This document shows, in pieces, positions 1 through 8,626 of a DNA stretch of 64,000 nt. Made by a program: the position numbers and the translations under genes. How positions within the stretch are numbered: the first letter of the stretch is position 1; the number at the start of each line of letters is the position of its first letter. The stretch is from Diplonema japonicum (taxonomy: Eukaryota; Euglenozoa; Diplonemea; Diplonemida; Diplonemidae). The notes below the pieces were generated by a model, which saw nothing but the letters and a program-made list of their open reading frames with translations, made no database searches and was not told the origin of the DNA. The stretch is taken from contig OZ025659.1 of the NCBI GenBank assembly GCA_964019335.1, positions 186,001-250,000 of the forward strand. Direction: 5' to 3'.

Positions 1-438
1 AAAAAGAAGAAAAAGAAAGGTCTAGGTTTTTTTAGGGTTTCTTTTTGTCGAAAGAAGGGTGGCTTTTTTTTTTAACTTACTTCCCCAAGTTGTTTTTCTT
101 TTTTTTTTTTGCCCGAAATGTAAAAAGCAAGTTTTTTTTTTTCTTTTATATTCACGCTCAGCCCTGGGCGTGGAACAATAAAGTACTTGTTTTCTTTCTT
201 TTTTCTTTTTTTTCCTTTGAAAATTTAGCGTTGGGGGGGGGGGGGGGGGGGGGGGGATTGCTGCGCATGAAATAAAATTTCATTTTTCATTCGAAAGCAG
301 TTGTGCAGTAAATAAAAAAAAGATGTATTTATGAAAAATCAGCCAGATTCTCAATTGTGGCGACACTTAATACTCGTGGAGTGAATTCAGGTACACTGAT
401 TTTTCATAAAGTTTTTTTTTTTCTTTTTTTTTTTTTAA
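1..438. other. Intergenic low-complexity DNA left of the first piggyBac-like element
   Basis: No convincing gene is present; apparent reading frames are translations of T and G runs. It contains long T tracts, a 24-base G run (233-256) and, near 145-165, a short sequence resembling part of the repeat at 62102-62194. An inverted repeat (about 328-340 against 397-410, TATGAAAAATCAG and its complement) could form a 13-bp stem with a loop of roughly 55 bases. The segment ends with the TTAA that flanks the element. Confidence 0.7.
233..256. repeat. Poly(G) run, 24 bases
   Basis: An uninterrupted G homopolymer, one of the longest in the window. Similar G, C, A and T runs punctuate nearly every intergenic gap. 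Such runs are prone to length errors in sequencing, so the exact length is uncertain. Confidence 0.85.
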
Positions 439-2251
439 CCATCTACCAACGGACCATTTTTGCCCACCAGGGGGTAAATTTTCAAAACTTCAAAAAAAAA
501 CTATTCTAGCGCAACGCTGCGGCTATATGCCCCCGGAAATGCCTCCAGATGTCCCAATTCTAGAGAGAGGGTGCCCACAGCAGGGCCCACCCCCACAACA
601 TTGTCAAAAATATCGTTCCCGAAGTGCTCGAGAGGGAGTACAAAAAACAAGTCAAAAAAAATCGACTGTAAAATTCTATATAAAGCTATTTAAGGCCTTC
701 TTGACGCGGTTCGTACGTGCCCCATGGCTGGGGGACTTCTTTTTTGACCCCGAGAGGGGTTTCTGGGGGGTATCCCCGGCAAGGTGGTAGTCTTTGAAGC
801 ACGGAGTCACGCAAAGTTGTACCAAGCAGGCTGAACACTGAAATAGGGGTCTTTTCGACTTGCAATGCTTGCACCGCACGTTGCGAAGAAATGGTCCCAG
901 AAGGTACTGTCGTTGCATTGGGGCCTCAGGGCACTCGTTCTGTGTTTCGGGGCATGGTATTGGGGCAGCCTGCTCTGTAGTTGACTTTAGCTGTTGTTTG
1001 GGCAGCCTCCCTAGTAGCCCTTCGATGACTGCCTCTTTGAAAGGCGTGAATCCACTGTCGTTCATACTCAGGGTGTTGGGGGGCAATGCTTCTTTCCAAA
1101 CAAGCCAAGCATTTGCCAGAGATCTATCTAACAAGTACGAAAATACTTTCAGGGGCCACTTCGAAGTCATAAGGGTGCGTTTATGGCGTTTTGTCACAGC
1201 ATCACCCAGCGTCGGTTCCGCCCATTGCGGTGTTGTAAATATGCACTTGGTGGGGAGCGGGATGTCCTTTCTGGAGGGCCTCCGGCTTTCATTCTCTTTT
1301 GGCCGACACGCCAAATTTGACTTCACCAGAACATCCAACGTCGACAGAAAGCGCACAGGCTTGATGGCATGCCACGTTGTGGTGCAAAGGATGCTCACGT
1401 GCTGGTGGAACTGGGTGTCCCCACAGGGTGCGCGTCCTTGGGCTTGCGGCCTCGCTTCTTTGGGGCATCCGTGATCTCCGGGAGGCCTTCGCGATAGGTA
1501 GAAGTCAGCACGCTTGTTTGTTTCGCTGTGGAAACACAGATTTCCCAGAATAGTCAAAAAGCGGTCTCTTGACATGACGGTGGCGTACCCAGGGGTGTGG
1601 TTGAGAGGCGTGGAGCCAGTGCGCCAGTAGTCAGAATAATCTGGCTTGATATCCAAGTCCATCGACAAAAGGGCACCTAGGAAGGTATGCAGAGAAGCAG
1701 CATCGAGATCCAGGGAAGCACCTTTTTTAGCCGCATTTGCAACATTGTTCGAAGTTATGACCCGAATAACGTTTGGGACGAGCATTTGGGAGAAAGATAT
1801 ATGGAATGGCGTTGAGCCTCTGATGTCAAAACAGGGTCCACAAGGATTCCGATCTTCACGAAACCGGATGCCTTCCCACTGCTCCGGCTTTGCCGTCCAA
1901 TCACCCTGTTGTGACTCGGAATCGGTCGAATTCGAATCAGAATCACTGTTCGTATCAAAATTGCATAATAGGGATGAGCCATCAGTGCTACCATCACTCA
2001 TAATGTCCTCTTCCGGCCTCTTTCTGGGTGCCCTTTTTTGAAGTGATTTTTAAGGGTAAATTTGGGCTGGCGTTTTTTTTTTTATTTTTTCATTTTCTTG
2101 CAAAGTTAGGGCAGCATTTAGTTTATATTTTTCATATTTTCAGAGCAGGACCCCGGATGCGAGAAGTGTCCGGGCTGTATTGCATTGAAAGCCCTTTGCG
2201 CAAAAGATTTTTTTTCAAATCGTCTCTATAAAGACGCTCGTTGGTAGATGG
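439..2251 (-). mobile_element. piggyBac-like DNA transposon, 1.8 kb, with matching ends and TTAA flanks
   Basis: The element begins TTAA|CCATCTACCAACG (TTAA at 435-438) and ends CGTTGGTAGATGG|TTAA (TTAA at 2252-2255). The two 13-base ends are perfect inverted repeats. Duplication of TTAA is the hallmark of piggyBac-superfamily insertion. Inside lies one uninterrupted transposase-derived frame on the minus strand that has lost its catalytic core, so the copy is probably not autonomous. The perfect ends and flanks suggest a relatively recent insertion, or a deletion derivative mobilised in trans by a full-length relative. Confidence 0.85.
676..2001 (-). CDS. piggyBac-like transposase remnant, core-deleted, 441 aa
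   Basis: The frame is open for 441 codons. An acidic N-terminus (about residues 1-45) is followed by a piggyBac N-terminal region with the SQMLVPNVI-type segment (about 60-165). After about residue 170 the usual catalytic region is missing: neither the first-Asp motif nor the DNFYTS-type second-Asp motif can be found. The sequence resumes with the IKPVRFLST segment, then a KWPLKVFSYLLDRSLANAW helix typical of the late core, and a C-terminal Cys-rich domain with CKHC, CSAC and CVTPCF spacing near residues 375-410. The GVD..DQ motif is also unrecognisable. It is best read as a defective transposase that may still bind DNA through its C-terminal Cys-rich domain. It is the only gene of this transposon. 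Domestication is possible but nothing here shows it. Confidence 0.75.
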   Translation of the reverse strand: MSDGSTDGSSLLCNFDTNSDSDSNSTDSESQQGDWTAKPEQWEGIRFREDRNPCGPCFDIRGSTPFHISFSQMLVPNVIRVITSNNVANAAKKGASLDLDAASLHTFLGALLSMDLDIKPDYSDYWRTGSTPLNHTPGYATVMSRDRFLTILGNLCFHSETNKRADFYLSRRPPGDHGCPKEARPQAQGRAPCGDTQFHQHVSILCTTTWHAIKPVRFLSTLDVLVKSNLACRPKENESRRPSRKDIPLPTKCIFTTPQWAEPTLGDAVTKRHKRTLMTSKWPLKVFSYLLDRSLANAWLVWKEALPPNTLSMNDSGFTPFKEAVIEGLLGRLPKQQLKSTTEQAAPIPCPETQNECPEAPMQRQYLLGPFLRNVRCKHCKSKRPLFQCSACLVQLCVTPCFKDYHLAGDTPQKPLSGSKKKSPSHGARTNRVKKALNSFI

Positions 2252-2255
2252 TTAA

Positions 2256-3401
2256 TAACAGATTTTCGCATGGTTATCAAATTGAAATGAGTAAAAGGAG
2301 GTCTTCTGTGAGGTCCTTTTGAAGAAAAAAAAAGAAGAAAAAAAAACCCCCCCGTCATATCTCTAAAACCCTGCCAAAAGCACCCGCACTGTGAGAATGA
2401 TTCGAAAAAAAAAGTCGAAACAGTGGCTGGAAGTGAACGAGATGCAGCTTACCGAACACCGTTACAAAAAAAGATCTTTTTTTAAGGACTTTTCTTTTGT
2501 TGTACAAAAGGGTAGATATAGCGGGTAAAAAAAAGGGGGGGGGGGGGAATACGTTGAAGAGGCGAGAGGAAGGGGAACCCTGGGAGAAAAAAAAAAGGGG
2601 GGAACACTGCCAGTTGTTTGTAGAACAAAAGGAAGGGGGGAGGGAATATTTATAAGAGTTAAAGGAGGCCGGTGTTGGCGGCGCTCCGCGGCCGAGTTGC
2701 GTGCGGTGTACAGCTCAACCCCGGCCGGGGCATCCCGGGTAAGATTCGGCGCTCATGCGGTTTGCTGCCTGTTCGTCACCCTGAGCATCTGCGCTACGTT
2801 CTTCCACTCGGGCAGCTACCGGTGATGACCGACGAGGAGGTCAACAGCGAACAACACATCTGATGTACTTCTTATATTTCCATGTTAACCTTAAAAAAAA
2901 AAAAAAGAAAAAAAGAAAAAAGAAAACACTTTGGACACCGTCTTGGCTTTGGTTTTAAACAACATTATTGTCGAGACTTTAAAAAAAAAAAAAAAAAGAA
3001 AAAAAAACTAGTTGATGGGCAATATGATGAGTCGTATCATTAGGTAAATAAAATACCGCTTGTGAGCACAACAAATGAAGCTCCGGCCTAGTTTTCTTCT
3101 TCTTTTTTTTTTTTTTTTTTTTTTTTCCTTTTCGTTTCTCGCTTTTTTCTTTTTAATTTGACAAGGTCAAAAAAAGCTCGGGCTGAAGAGTTTCAGTTTA
3201 CCACACGGGAGGGGGGGGGAGTACTGACCAAATCCGATTATAAAAAACACACAAAAGACAAATAAGAACAAAACAAAACAAAAAAAAAACAAAAAAAAAC
3301 TACACCACACGGAAACATAAGACAACAACAAACCCCCTTTTTCAGTAAATATTATTATAAGTTTTTATCTTTTTTTTTCTTCCCCTTCTTCTTCTCCTTC
3401 C
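2256..3401. other. Intergenic region with homopolymers and one GC-rich island
   Basis: Mostly A, T and G runs. A block of higher complexity and high GC lies at about 2660-2875. It contains a 63-codon plus-strand frame (2672-2863) with no recognisable domain and no clear exon partner. It could be a gene relic, an exon of an unseen gene, or transferred DNA. No RNA gene was recognised. Confidence 0.6.
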
Positions 3402-4793
3402 TCAACAGATCAACTGCAGCAAAATGTACCCCAAGAACGAGCTCCGGATCAACACGTGGGCGACACCGAACACCACCTTCAAGACAGGAACCCGCAGCGA
3501 CCGCAGGAAATACATCATAATCTCCAGCGGGACGAACACAAATGCAGTCCATGGGAACATTCTTGGAACCAAACAATAATTGACAGGGAACAATGAAGTC
3601 GGAGGAAGCGGGTACTTGATGTAAGTGTCTTGAATCAAGAGCGCAAGGTCCAACGCCGTTGGAGCATCTGGGAGCTTGTTCTTTTTGCGAAGATCTTCAC
3701 GGAAAATCTCCAAAATATCGTTCAAAGTCAAACGCTCCTCATCGGGCTGGTTTCCGTATCTATCCGAATCTTCCTTCGAGTCGAAGCACCTCGCTCGATA
3801 CACCACCGAAATCCGCAAGTCATCCGTTGTGTAACGATGCTTCACATCCCCGTTGACAAGAATACCCCATTTGTCATCACCCAAATACTCCAAAACATTC
3901 TCGTCGGATTTGTCTAACAAAGGAGCCCGCGCGTTTTCCGAGTAGTCCGTTGCAGCATGAATGATTTTGCTGCCGTCCAATGCCGAGCCTGCCAGGCGTT
4001 TTGGAGGGAGTTTTACAGGGGTGGTGTCGGTTGGGTGATTCCAAAAAACAAACTCGCCTGCTCTGTTTTCCGTCCATTCGTGGATATATCCTACAACCTG
4101 AACCTGATGGATGAACCTTTTTTCAAAAAGCCCGGAAAATTTCATTGCAGCCAACAACCATTGCGGGACATCAAATCGCGATGCACCCCAAAAGTACACA
4201 CCATCAATGTGTGTCGCCACCGTCTGCCCTGGAACCTGTACAATAAAATTGAACTGGAAGGGATCGAGATATTGTTGGGTAGGCGGGCACACACTCTTTG
4301 CGGAGTCCTGAAAATTACGGCCTTCAAACACCTTCGCCATCCACTCGTATTTTACAAAATCGAAATTGTACGCCCCGAAGGATTGCAGCCTTGATACTAA
4401 GTTTTCGTATTTTTCCTTTAACCCCAGAGTGCCTCCAGTTACAATGTAGTGTTTTCCAATGTCCATTCTGCCTGCTAGGATGCAGTGAGTTCTGTTTACG
4501 TTGGGGACCATTAAGGGGTGTTTGCACCCTCCTTTTTCAGTCATTGGGACGGCCTCGCCGACGTGTTCGTTACGTGTTTTGTAGAATTTCAGGTCGTTGG
4601 TGTTGCTTGGAAGGCGTTTCATCGTTTTCATAGTTTGCATTAGCCCGGCGGCTTCTTCTTCGCTTATCAAATCGTCCCTCATTACCACCGTGTGTCCGGT
4701 CATGTGCTCCGGGATCTCTACCTTTGGTAGCTGCATCACATACCCCAACACTGCCGCAACCAGCACCGCGCTTATGGTGATACTTTTAAACAT
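3402..4793 (-). CDS. 2OG-Fe(II) dioxygenase-like protein, membrane-anchored, 463 aa
   Basis: A hydrophobic segment at residues 4-20 looks like a signal peptide or signal anchor. The central region fits a prolyl-4-hydroxylase-type double-stranded beta-helix: an HxD pair (H195, D197 in ATHIDGVYFW) comes after a strand-rich QFNFIVQVPGQ stretch. A distal His (about H279, in KIIHAATDY) is followed by an Arg in DDLRISVVYR (about R327 or R333) that could hold 2-oxoglutarate. The last 60 residues contain two or three hydrophobic segments, suggesting membrane association at the C-terminus too. Enzymes of this fold hydroxylate proteins or small molecules using Fe(II), O2 and 2-oxoglutarate; the substrate here is unknown. 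The GEFVFW strand before the distal His also fits the fold. The motif assignment is by eye. The gene has no visible intron. Confidence 0.6.
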   Translation of the reverse strand: MFKSITISAVLVAAVLGYVMQLPKVEIPEHMTGHTVVMRDDLISEEEAAGLMQTMKTMKRLPSNTNDLKFYKTRNEHVGEAVPMTEKGGCKHPLMVPNVNRTHCILAGRMDIGKHYIVTGGTLGLKEKYENLVSRLQSFGAYNFDFVKYEWMAKVFEGRNFQDSAKSVCPPTQQYLDPFQFNFIVQVPGQTVATHIDGVYFWGASRFDVPQWLLAAMKFSGLFEKRFIHQVQVVGYIHEWTENRAGEFVFWNHPTDTTPVKLPPKRLAGSALDGSKIIHAATDYSENARAPLLDKSDENVLEYLGDDKWGILVNGDVKHRYTTDDLRISVVYRARCFDSKEDSDRYGNQPDEERLTLNDILEIFREDLRKKNKLPDAPTALDLALLIQDTYIKYPLPPTSLFPVNYCLVPRMFPWTAFVFVPLEIMMYFLRSLRVPVLKVVFGVAHVLIRSSFLGYILLQLIC

Positions 4794-4846
4794 TTCTTTT
4801 TCTCTTCTCCCTTCCGTGTAAATTTAGAAGAAAAAAAAATTGTACT

Positions 4847-4890
<44 letters not shown>

Positions 4891-5561
4891 GGGGGCGGGG
4901 AAGAACCATGAAAATATAACAAAAGTAATATTAAAAGAAAAGGGTGGGATATATTATATTGTTTTTGGAAAAAATAAAAAAGTAAAAAGAGTACAAGAAG
5001 AAGAAAAAAAAAAAGAAGAAGAAAACAGAGACAGTAAAGGTACTTCCGGTATGTCCTGTAGAGTCTCAATCTATCTCTTGATCGAATCTTTCTGCTGTGG
5101 CAAAACCCTCAACCGAGTTGACACAATATTGTTGTACAACCCTCTCAACTACTTAGGAGCCGTTGTAACAACCCAACGTGCGTAGGGAGTGGACAGGGAT
5201 GAGGGGGCCAATGCGCTTATTGGTGCGGATGCGTTCTAGTGCCGCTATCACCCGGCCTATGACACGCGCGCTCACTAGGATATCCTCACCCTCTTCACAA
5301 GGTGAAACCCCCACCGTGGCTTAAAGTCTATGGCTAGTTTGAGCTTGGAGACCTGTCCACCTGTTGTGCCCCAGTGAAGGCCAGAGAGCCATCGGATGAC
5401 AACACAGAAAAAAAACACCGAAAAAGATCAAAACGGGGGCGGGGGGGGGGGGGGGGGAGAAATAAATAAAGAAAGATACAAGAAAAAGTAAGAAAACAAA
5501 AAAAGGTTATGCACAGTGGAAAAAAAAAAAAAAAAATACAATAAAAGAAATCTTTTTTTTT
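4794..5561. other. Intergenic region with an unassigned block of ordinary complexity
   Basis: The flanks are poly-T and poly-A. The middle, about 5050-5410, is not low-complexity and has no long reading frame on either strand. It contains short inverted repeats, such as CCAAT/ATTGG around 5210-5225. I compared it with remembered landmarks of 5S rRNA, U1-U6 and SRP RNA and found no match. It may hold a structured non-coding RNA or untranslated sequence. Confidence 0.5.
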
Positions 5562-7580
5562 TTAAAAATCATCATCGCTTGTCTGGCTGATGGCGTCTTC
5601 CAACAACGAGAAGAGCTCCATGATCTCTGGCGATTCCTCGATTTTTCCAAGACACATTTGTTCCTCTTCTTCGATTCTGCTCCGGACCGCAGGCTCCTCA
5701 ACGTTTTCCAAATGCAGAGTTTTGTGTAATGTCTTCAGCAACCTATAGGTGTTTCTCTCCTCATCCGTTCGTAACGTGAATTCAGACTCCCAAAGCGAGT
5801 AACGCCCTCTGGCTTCGTCTTGAAGCATTTCTGAAGCTGCGATGGCAAAATTTTCGAGGGTCGGCATTGTAACAGCACCCGATTTGATTTTCAGCAGCTC
5901 GTTTTTGGCTTCCTCAAGTTCTTTTACGATAGAATCCCGTGATTTGAGCTCTTCTCTGGCGGTGTCGAGCTCACGTTGTTGCGCTTTGTTGAGCTTCAAG
6001 ACTTCGTTGAGGCGCTCTTCGGCGAGCATTGCGCGTTCTTTTAACTCCCTCAAATCGTCAGGTGGTGCTGGATACCCGATTCGCCCTTCTGGAGAAAACG
6101 ATGTTTCTAACCGATCGATCGACGACATTAGGTTCTGGGAAATATCACGGAAATCGTTGCGAAGTGATGTGATGGAGGGCTCGACGGAGGCTCGGATCCT
6201 CTTCTCAGCAGCTTCAAGTTTGGCGTCGATGTCTTTCACCCGATTGTCCTCACGGTGCAACTGCGACAAGCGGTCGTACGTGCTTGAAATTTTTTTAACG
6301 TGGAAGTTGTGTTTTTCTGTGAGGACGTTGTACTCTTCTATTTCTCCTTGAACAATCTCCCATCGCCTGCGATCTTCGGCTTGTTTAACATCCCTTCGAA
6401 GCTTGTTTAATAAATCCGCGTGGCCTTTGCTCACGGTGCTCAGATGGAGAATCGAGTCCCAGTTGTCCGTCTGATGCTGCATTATGGTTCTGTAAGCCTT
6501 CACTTCATCATCCTCCAAGCATCTCACGCTGGCGATCAATTGTTGAATGCTGCGGTGCCGTGCTGAACGTGCTTCCTCCGCAGCTTGCCGTCTGATTATC
6601 TCATCGTCTTCAGGGAGATTTTTTGGTTGTGTGATTTTATAAGGCGACGGGGGAACCGATACACGGATTGTTCTAGCGGATGATAAGTCGGACACCATTT
6701 CCTTGAGAATCTGCTGGCAGCTTCTCCTTTCATCACGCATCAATTTCTCCCGACAGTTTACTTCTAACAGGTATAGACGAAGCTTTTCCGTTTGCCTAGC
6801 ATCCTCCATCGACGATAAAGTTGTTTGAACGCTTCCCAACGACGCACTGCGGAATGCCAATGGTGATGCAGATCTCATGTTGCTAGTAGGTATGTACATG
6901 GAATCCGGTGTTCTAGGAGGTAATGGTGTTCTGAAGCCAAGCGTGCGAGGTAGAGGTGATGGCGATGCTGCCATTGAATTTCTGTGAACACGTGGAGGGG
7001 ACGATGTAGAAGGCGTTTCAACTCGACCTTTGAAATTCCCGGAAACAATGTGGTTGTTTCGATCAATGTAACCTTGAAAATCCCCGTTGATCCTACCCCG
7101 CACTGGCGATGCCGTCGATGAAACTTTTTTGAAATGTTCGCACAGCCCGGACACTTCCTCATAAATCATAGTTGGGAGGACACCCTCAAATTCTGTCAGA
7201 AACGCTTGTATTCTCCTCGGGTCACCTGAGTCTAAAACCGGTTTGATTGTATTTTTGGCGCGTTCTGTCTCGATTACGAGGTTTTTTGCGATTTTTAAGT
7301 CGGTTCGCATTAGCTGCCCGTTAGGGTGTTGTTCGGCCTCGTCTATCCATTTTACGAGCGTGGCGATGTCGGTCTTGTCCTCCACAGCCCTCTTGAGGCC
7401 ACGTCTTAGCCCGCCGCACATACTCTCCCATTGATTCAGAACCATTTCCCCCTCTTTCAGACCCTCATCATACGGGAACATCGAACGGCCGCTTTCCAAG
7501 ATATCCTCTAGCTTCGCACAGTCCCCATCCCGCATTGCTTGGTGAAGCGCCGCACTAAACCGTTGAGGGGTTAACATCAT
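5562..7580 (-). CDS. Coiled-coil protein of unknown function, 672 aa
   Basis: The frame extends 50 codons further upstream, but that part is only Phe, Pro and Asn runs from an untranslated leader. The Met-Met at 7580, before LTPQRFSAALHQAM, is the likely start. Residues 1-155 look alpha-helical and globular. Residues about 160-275 are Ser/Pro-rich and disordered, with many SP and TP sites that could be phosphorylated. Residues about 285-590 are strongly helical with heptad character (RELDTAREELKSRDS-like stretches). The C-terminus is acidic and ends SDDDF. No enzymatic domain is visible. The layout suggests a cytoskeletal or centrosomal/basal-body scaffold, but that is only inference. Confidence 0.75.
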   Translation of the reverse strand: MMLTPQRFSAALHQAMRDGDCAKLEDILESGRSMFPYDEGLKEGEMVLNQWESMCGGLRRGLKRAVEDKTDIATLVKWIDEAEQHPNGQLMRTDLKIAKNLVIETERAKNTIKPVLDSGDPRRIQAFLTEFEGVLPTMIYEEVSGLCEHFKKVSSTASPVRGRINGDFQGYIDRNNHIVSGNFKGRVETPSTSSPPRVHRNSMAASPSPLPRTLGFRTPLPPRTPDSMYIPTSNMRSASPLAFRSASLGSVQTTLSSMEDARQTEKLRLYLLEVNCREKLMRDERRSCQQILKEMVSDLSSARTIRVSVPPSPYKITQPKNLPEDDEIIRRQAAEEARSARHRSIQQLIASVRCLEDDEVKAYRTIMQHQTDNWDSILHLSTVSKGHADLLNKLRRDVKQAEDRRRWEIVQGEIEEYNVLTEKHNFHVKKISSTYDRLSQLHREDNRVKDIDAKLEAAEKRIRASVEPSITSLRNDFRDISQNLMSSIDRLETSFSPEGRIGYPAPPDDLRELKERAMLAEERLNEVLKLNKAQQRELDTAREELKSRDSIVKELEEAKNELLKIKSGAVTMPTLENFAIAASEMLQDEARGRYSLWESEFTLRTDEERNTYRLLKTLHKTLHLENVEEPAVRSRIEEEEQMCLGKIEESPEIMELFSLLEDAISQTSDDDF

Positions 7581-8626
7581 TGTGGTTTGCCTTTTTTTTG
7601 TTTTATTATTATTTGAAGATGAAGAAAAAGAGGGGGGGGGGGGAAGGAAGAAGATTCGTGTAGGAATAAGGAGGGATATAAAAAAAAAAAGAAAGAAGAA
7701 GAAGAAGGAAGAACGCACACACACAACCACGTTATAAAGGAAGCAGGAACAAGAGAAAACGTGAGGAAATAAAATATTAAAAAAAATGAATTGGGTGAGG
7801 GGGGAAAGGGAGGATGCTAAAAGCGAATGAAAAAAAAAAACTGCGCTGTGTTTTTTTTTTTTTTATATAGAAATAAAACATGGGATATGTTTCCCAGGCG
7901 AAGGAAATGGGAAAAATAAAATCAAACGTTTTTTTTCTTCTTCTTATTTTTTTTTTTTTTTCCTGTCGATTTTAAATACGGAAGAGGGACATTGGTTCCC
8001 CTTTTTTTTTTTCCATTTCTATTATTACAGTGAAAAACTCCAGGACTGACCTGGGAGATTGTCAGACCGGGCCATTTTCCATCCGGGGCTTTTCTTAAAG
8101 GCCACAAACCCCCACCAGCGCCACTGGGTTTTCAGAATTCATATGCTATCTCCGGGTTAGGGTGCTCCTTAAGAAAAGCACCCGGACTGACAAATATTAG
8201 AGCTATTTTTGGCGTCATTTTTCACGTTGAAGTTTTTTTCTTTTTTTTTTCTTTTCTCTTTTAGCTTTTTCGAACTCGACACGTTTTTTTTTTTTTTTTT
8301 TTTATATTTAGCAAAACGTTTTTTTTTTTCTTTTTTTTTTTCTTCTATTTATTCCTTTCTTTTTTAGAAGCACAGCCAAAAAATATATATAAAAAAATCA
8401 CTCATTTTCTTTCCGTTACCACACCCCATTTCCCCCCCCCTTTTTTTTTTTTTTTTTTTGCAAGAGGTACACTTTTTTTTTTTCCATTCGAATTCGATGG
8501 CAATAAATAAAAAAATTTTTTTTGAAAAAAAGGCAACTCCGAGATACAAAAAAAAAGGGGGAACAATAAAATAGGGGGAATGGGGGGGAAAAAATAAAGA
8601 GCAAAAAAAAAAAAAGAAAAAAAAAC
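7581..8626. other. Intergenic region, mostly homopolymers
   Basis: Long T and A runs dominate. A block of about 200 bases at 8020-8215 has normal complexity and carries an imperfect inverted repeat, listed separately. No reading frame is credible; those present translate poly-A and poly-T. Confidence 0.65.
8084..8186. repeat. Imperfect inverted repeat, about 20-base arms
   Basis: The left arm, CCGGGGCTTTTCTTAAAGG, pairs with the right arm, CCTTAAGAAAAGCACCCGG, with one or two mismatches and a spacer of roughly 60 bases. The neighbouring GACTGAC and GACCGGG words also recur. It may be a small MITE-like insertion, or a hairpin in the 3' untranslated region of the gene on its left. Confidence 0.5.

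Noticed and set aside
45-275. Small plus-strand frame rich in Phe and Gly
   Set aside because: Translation of poly-T and poly-G; no coding character.
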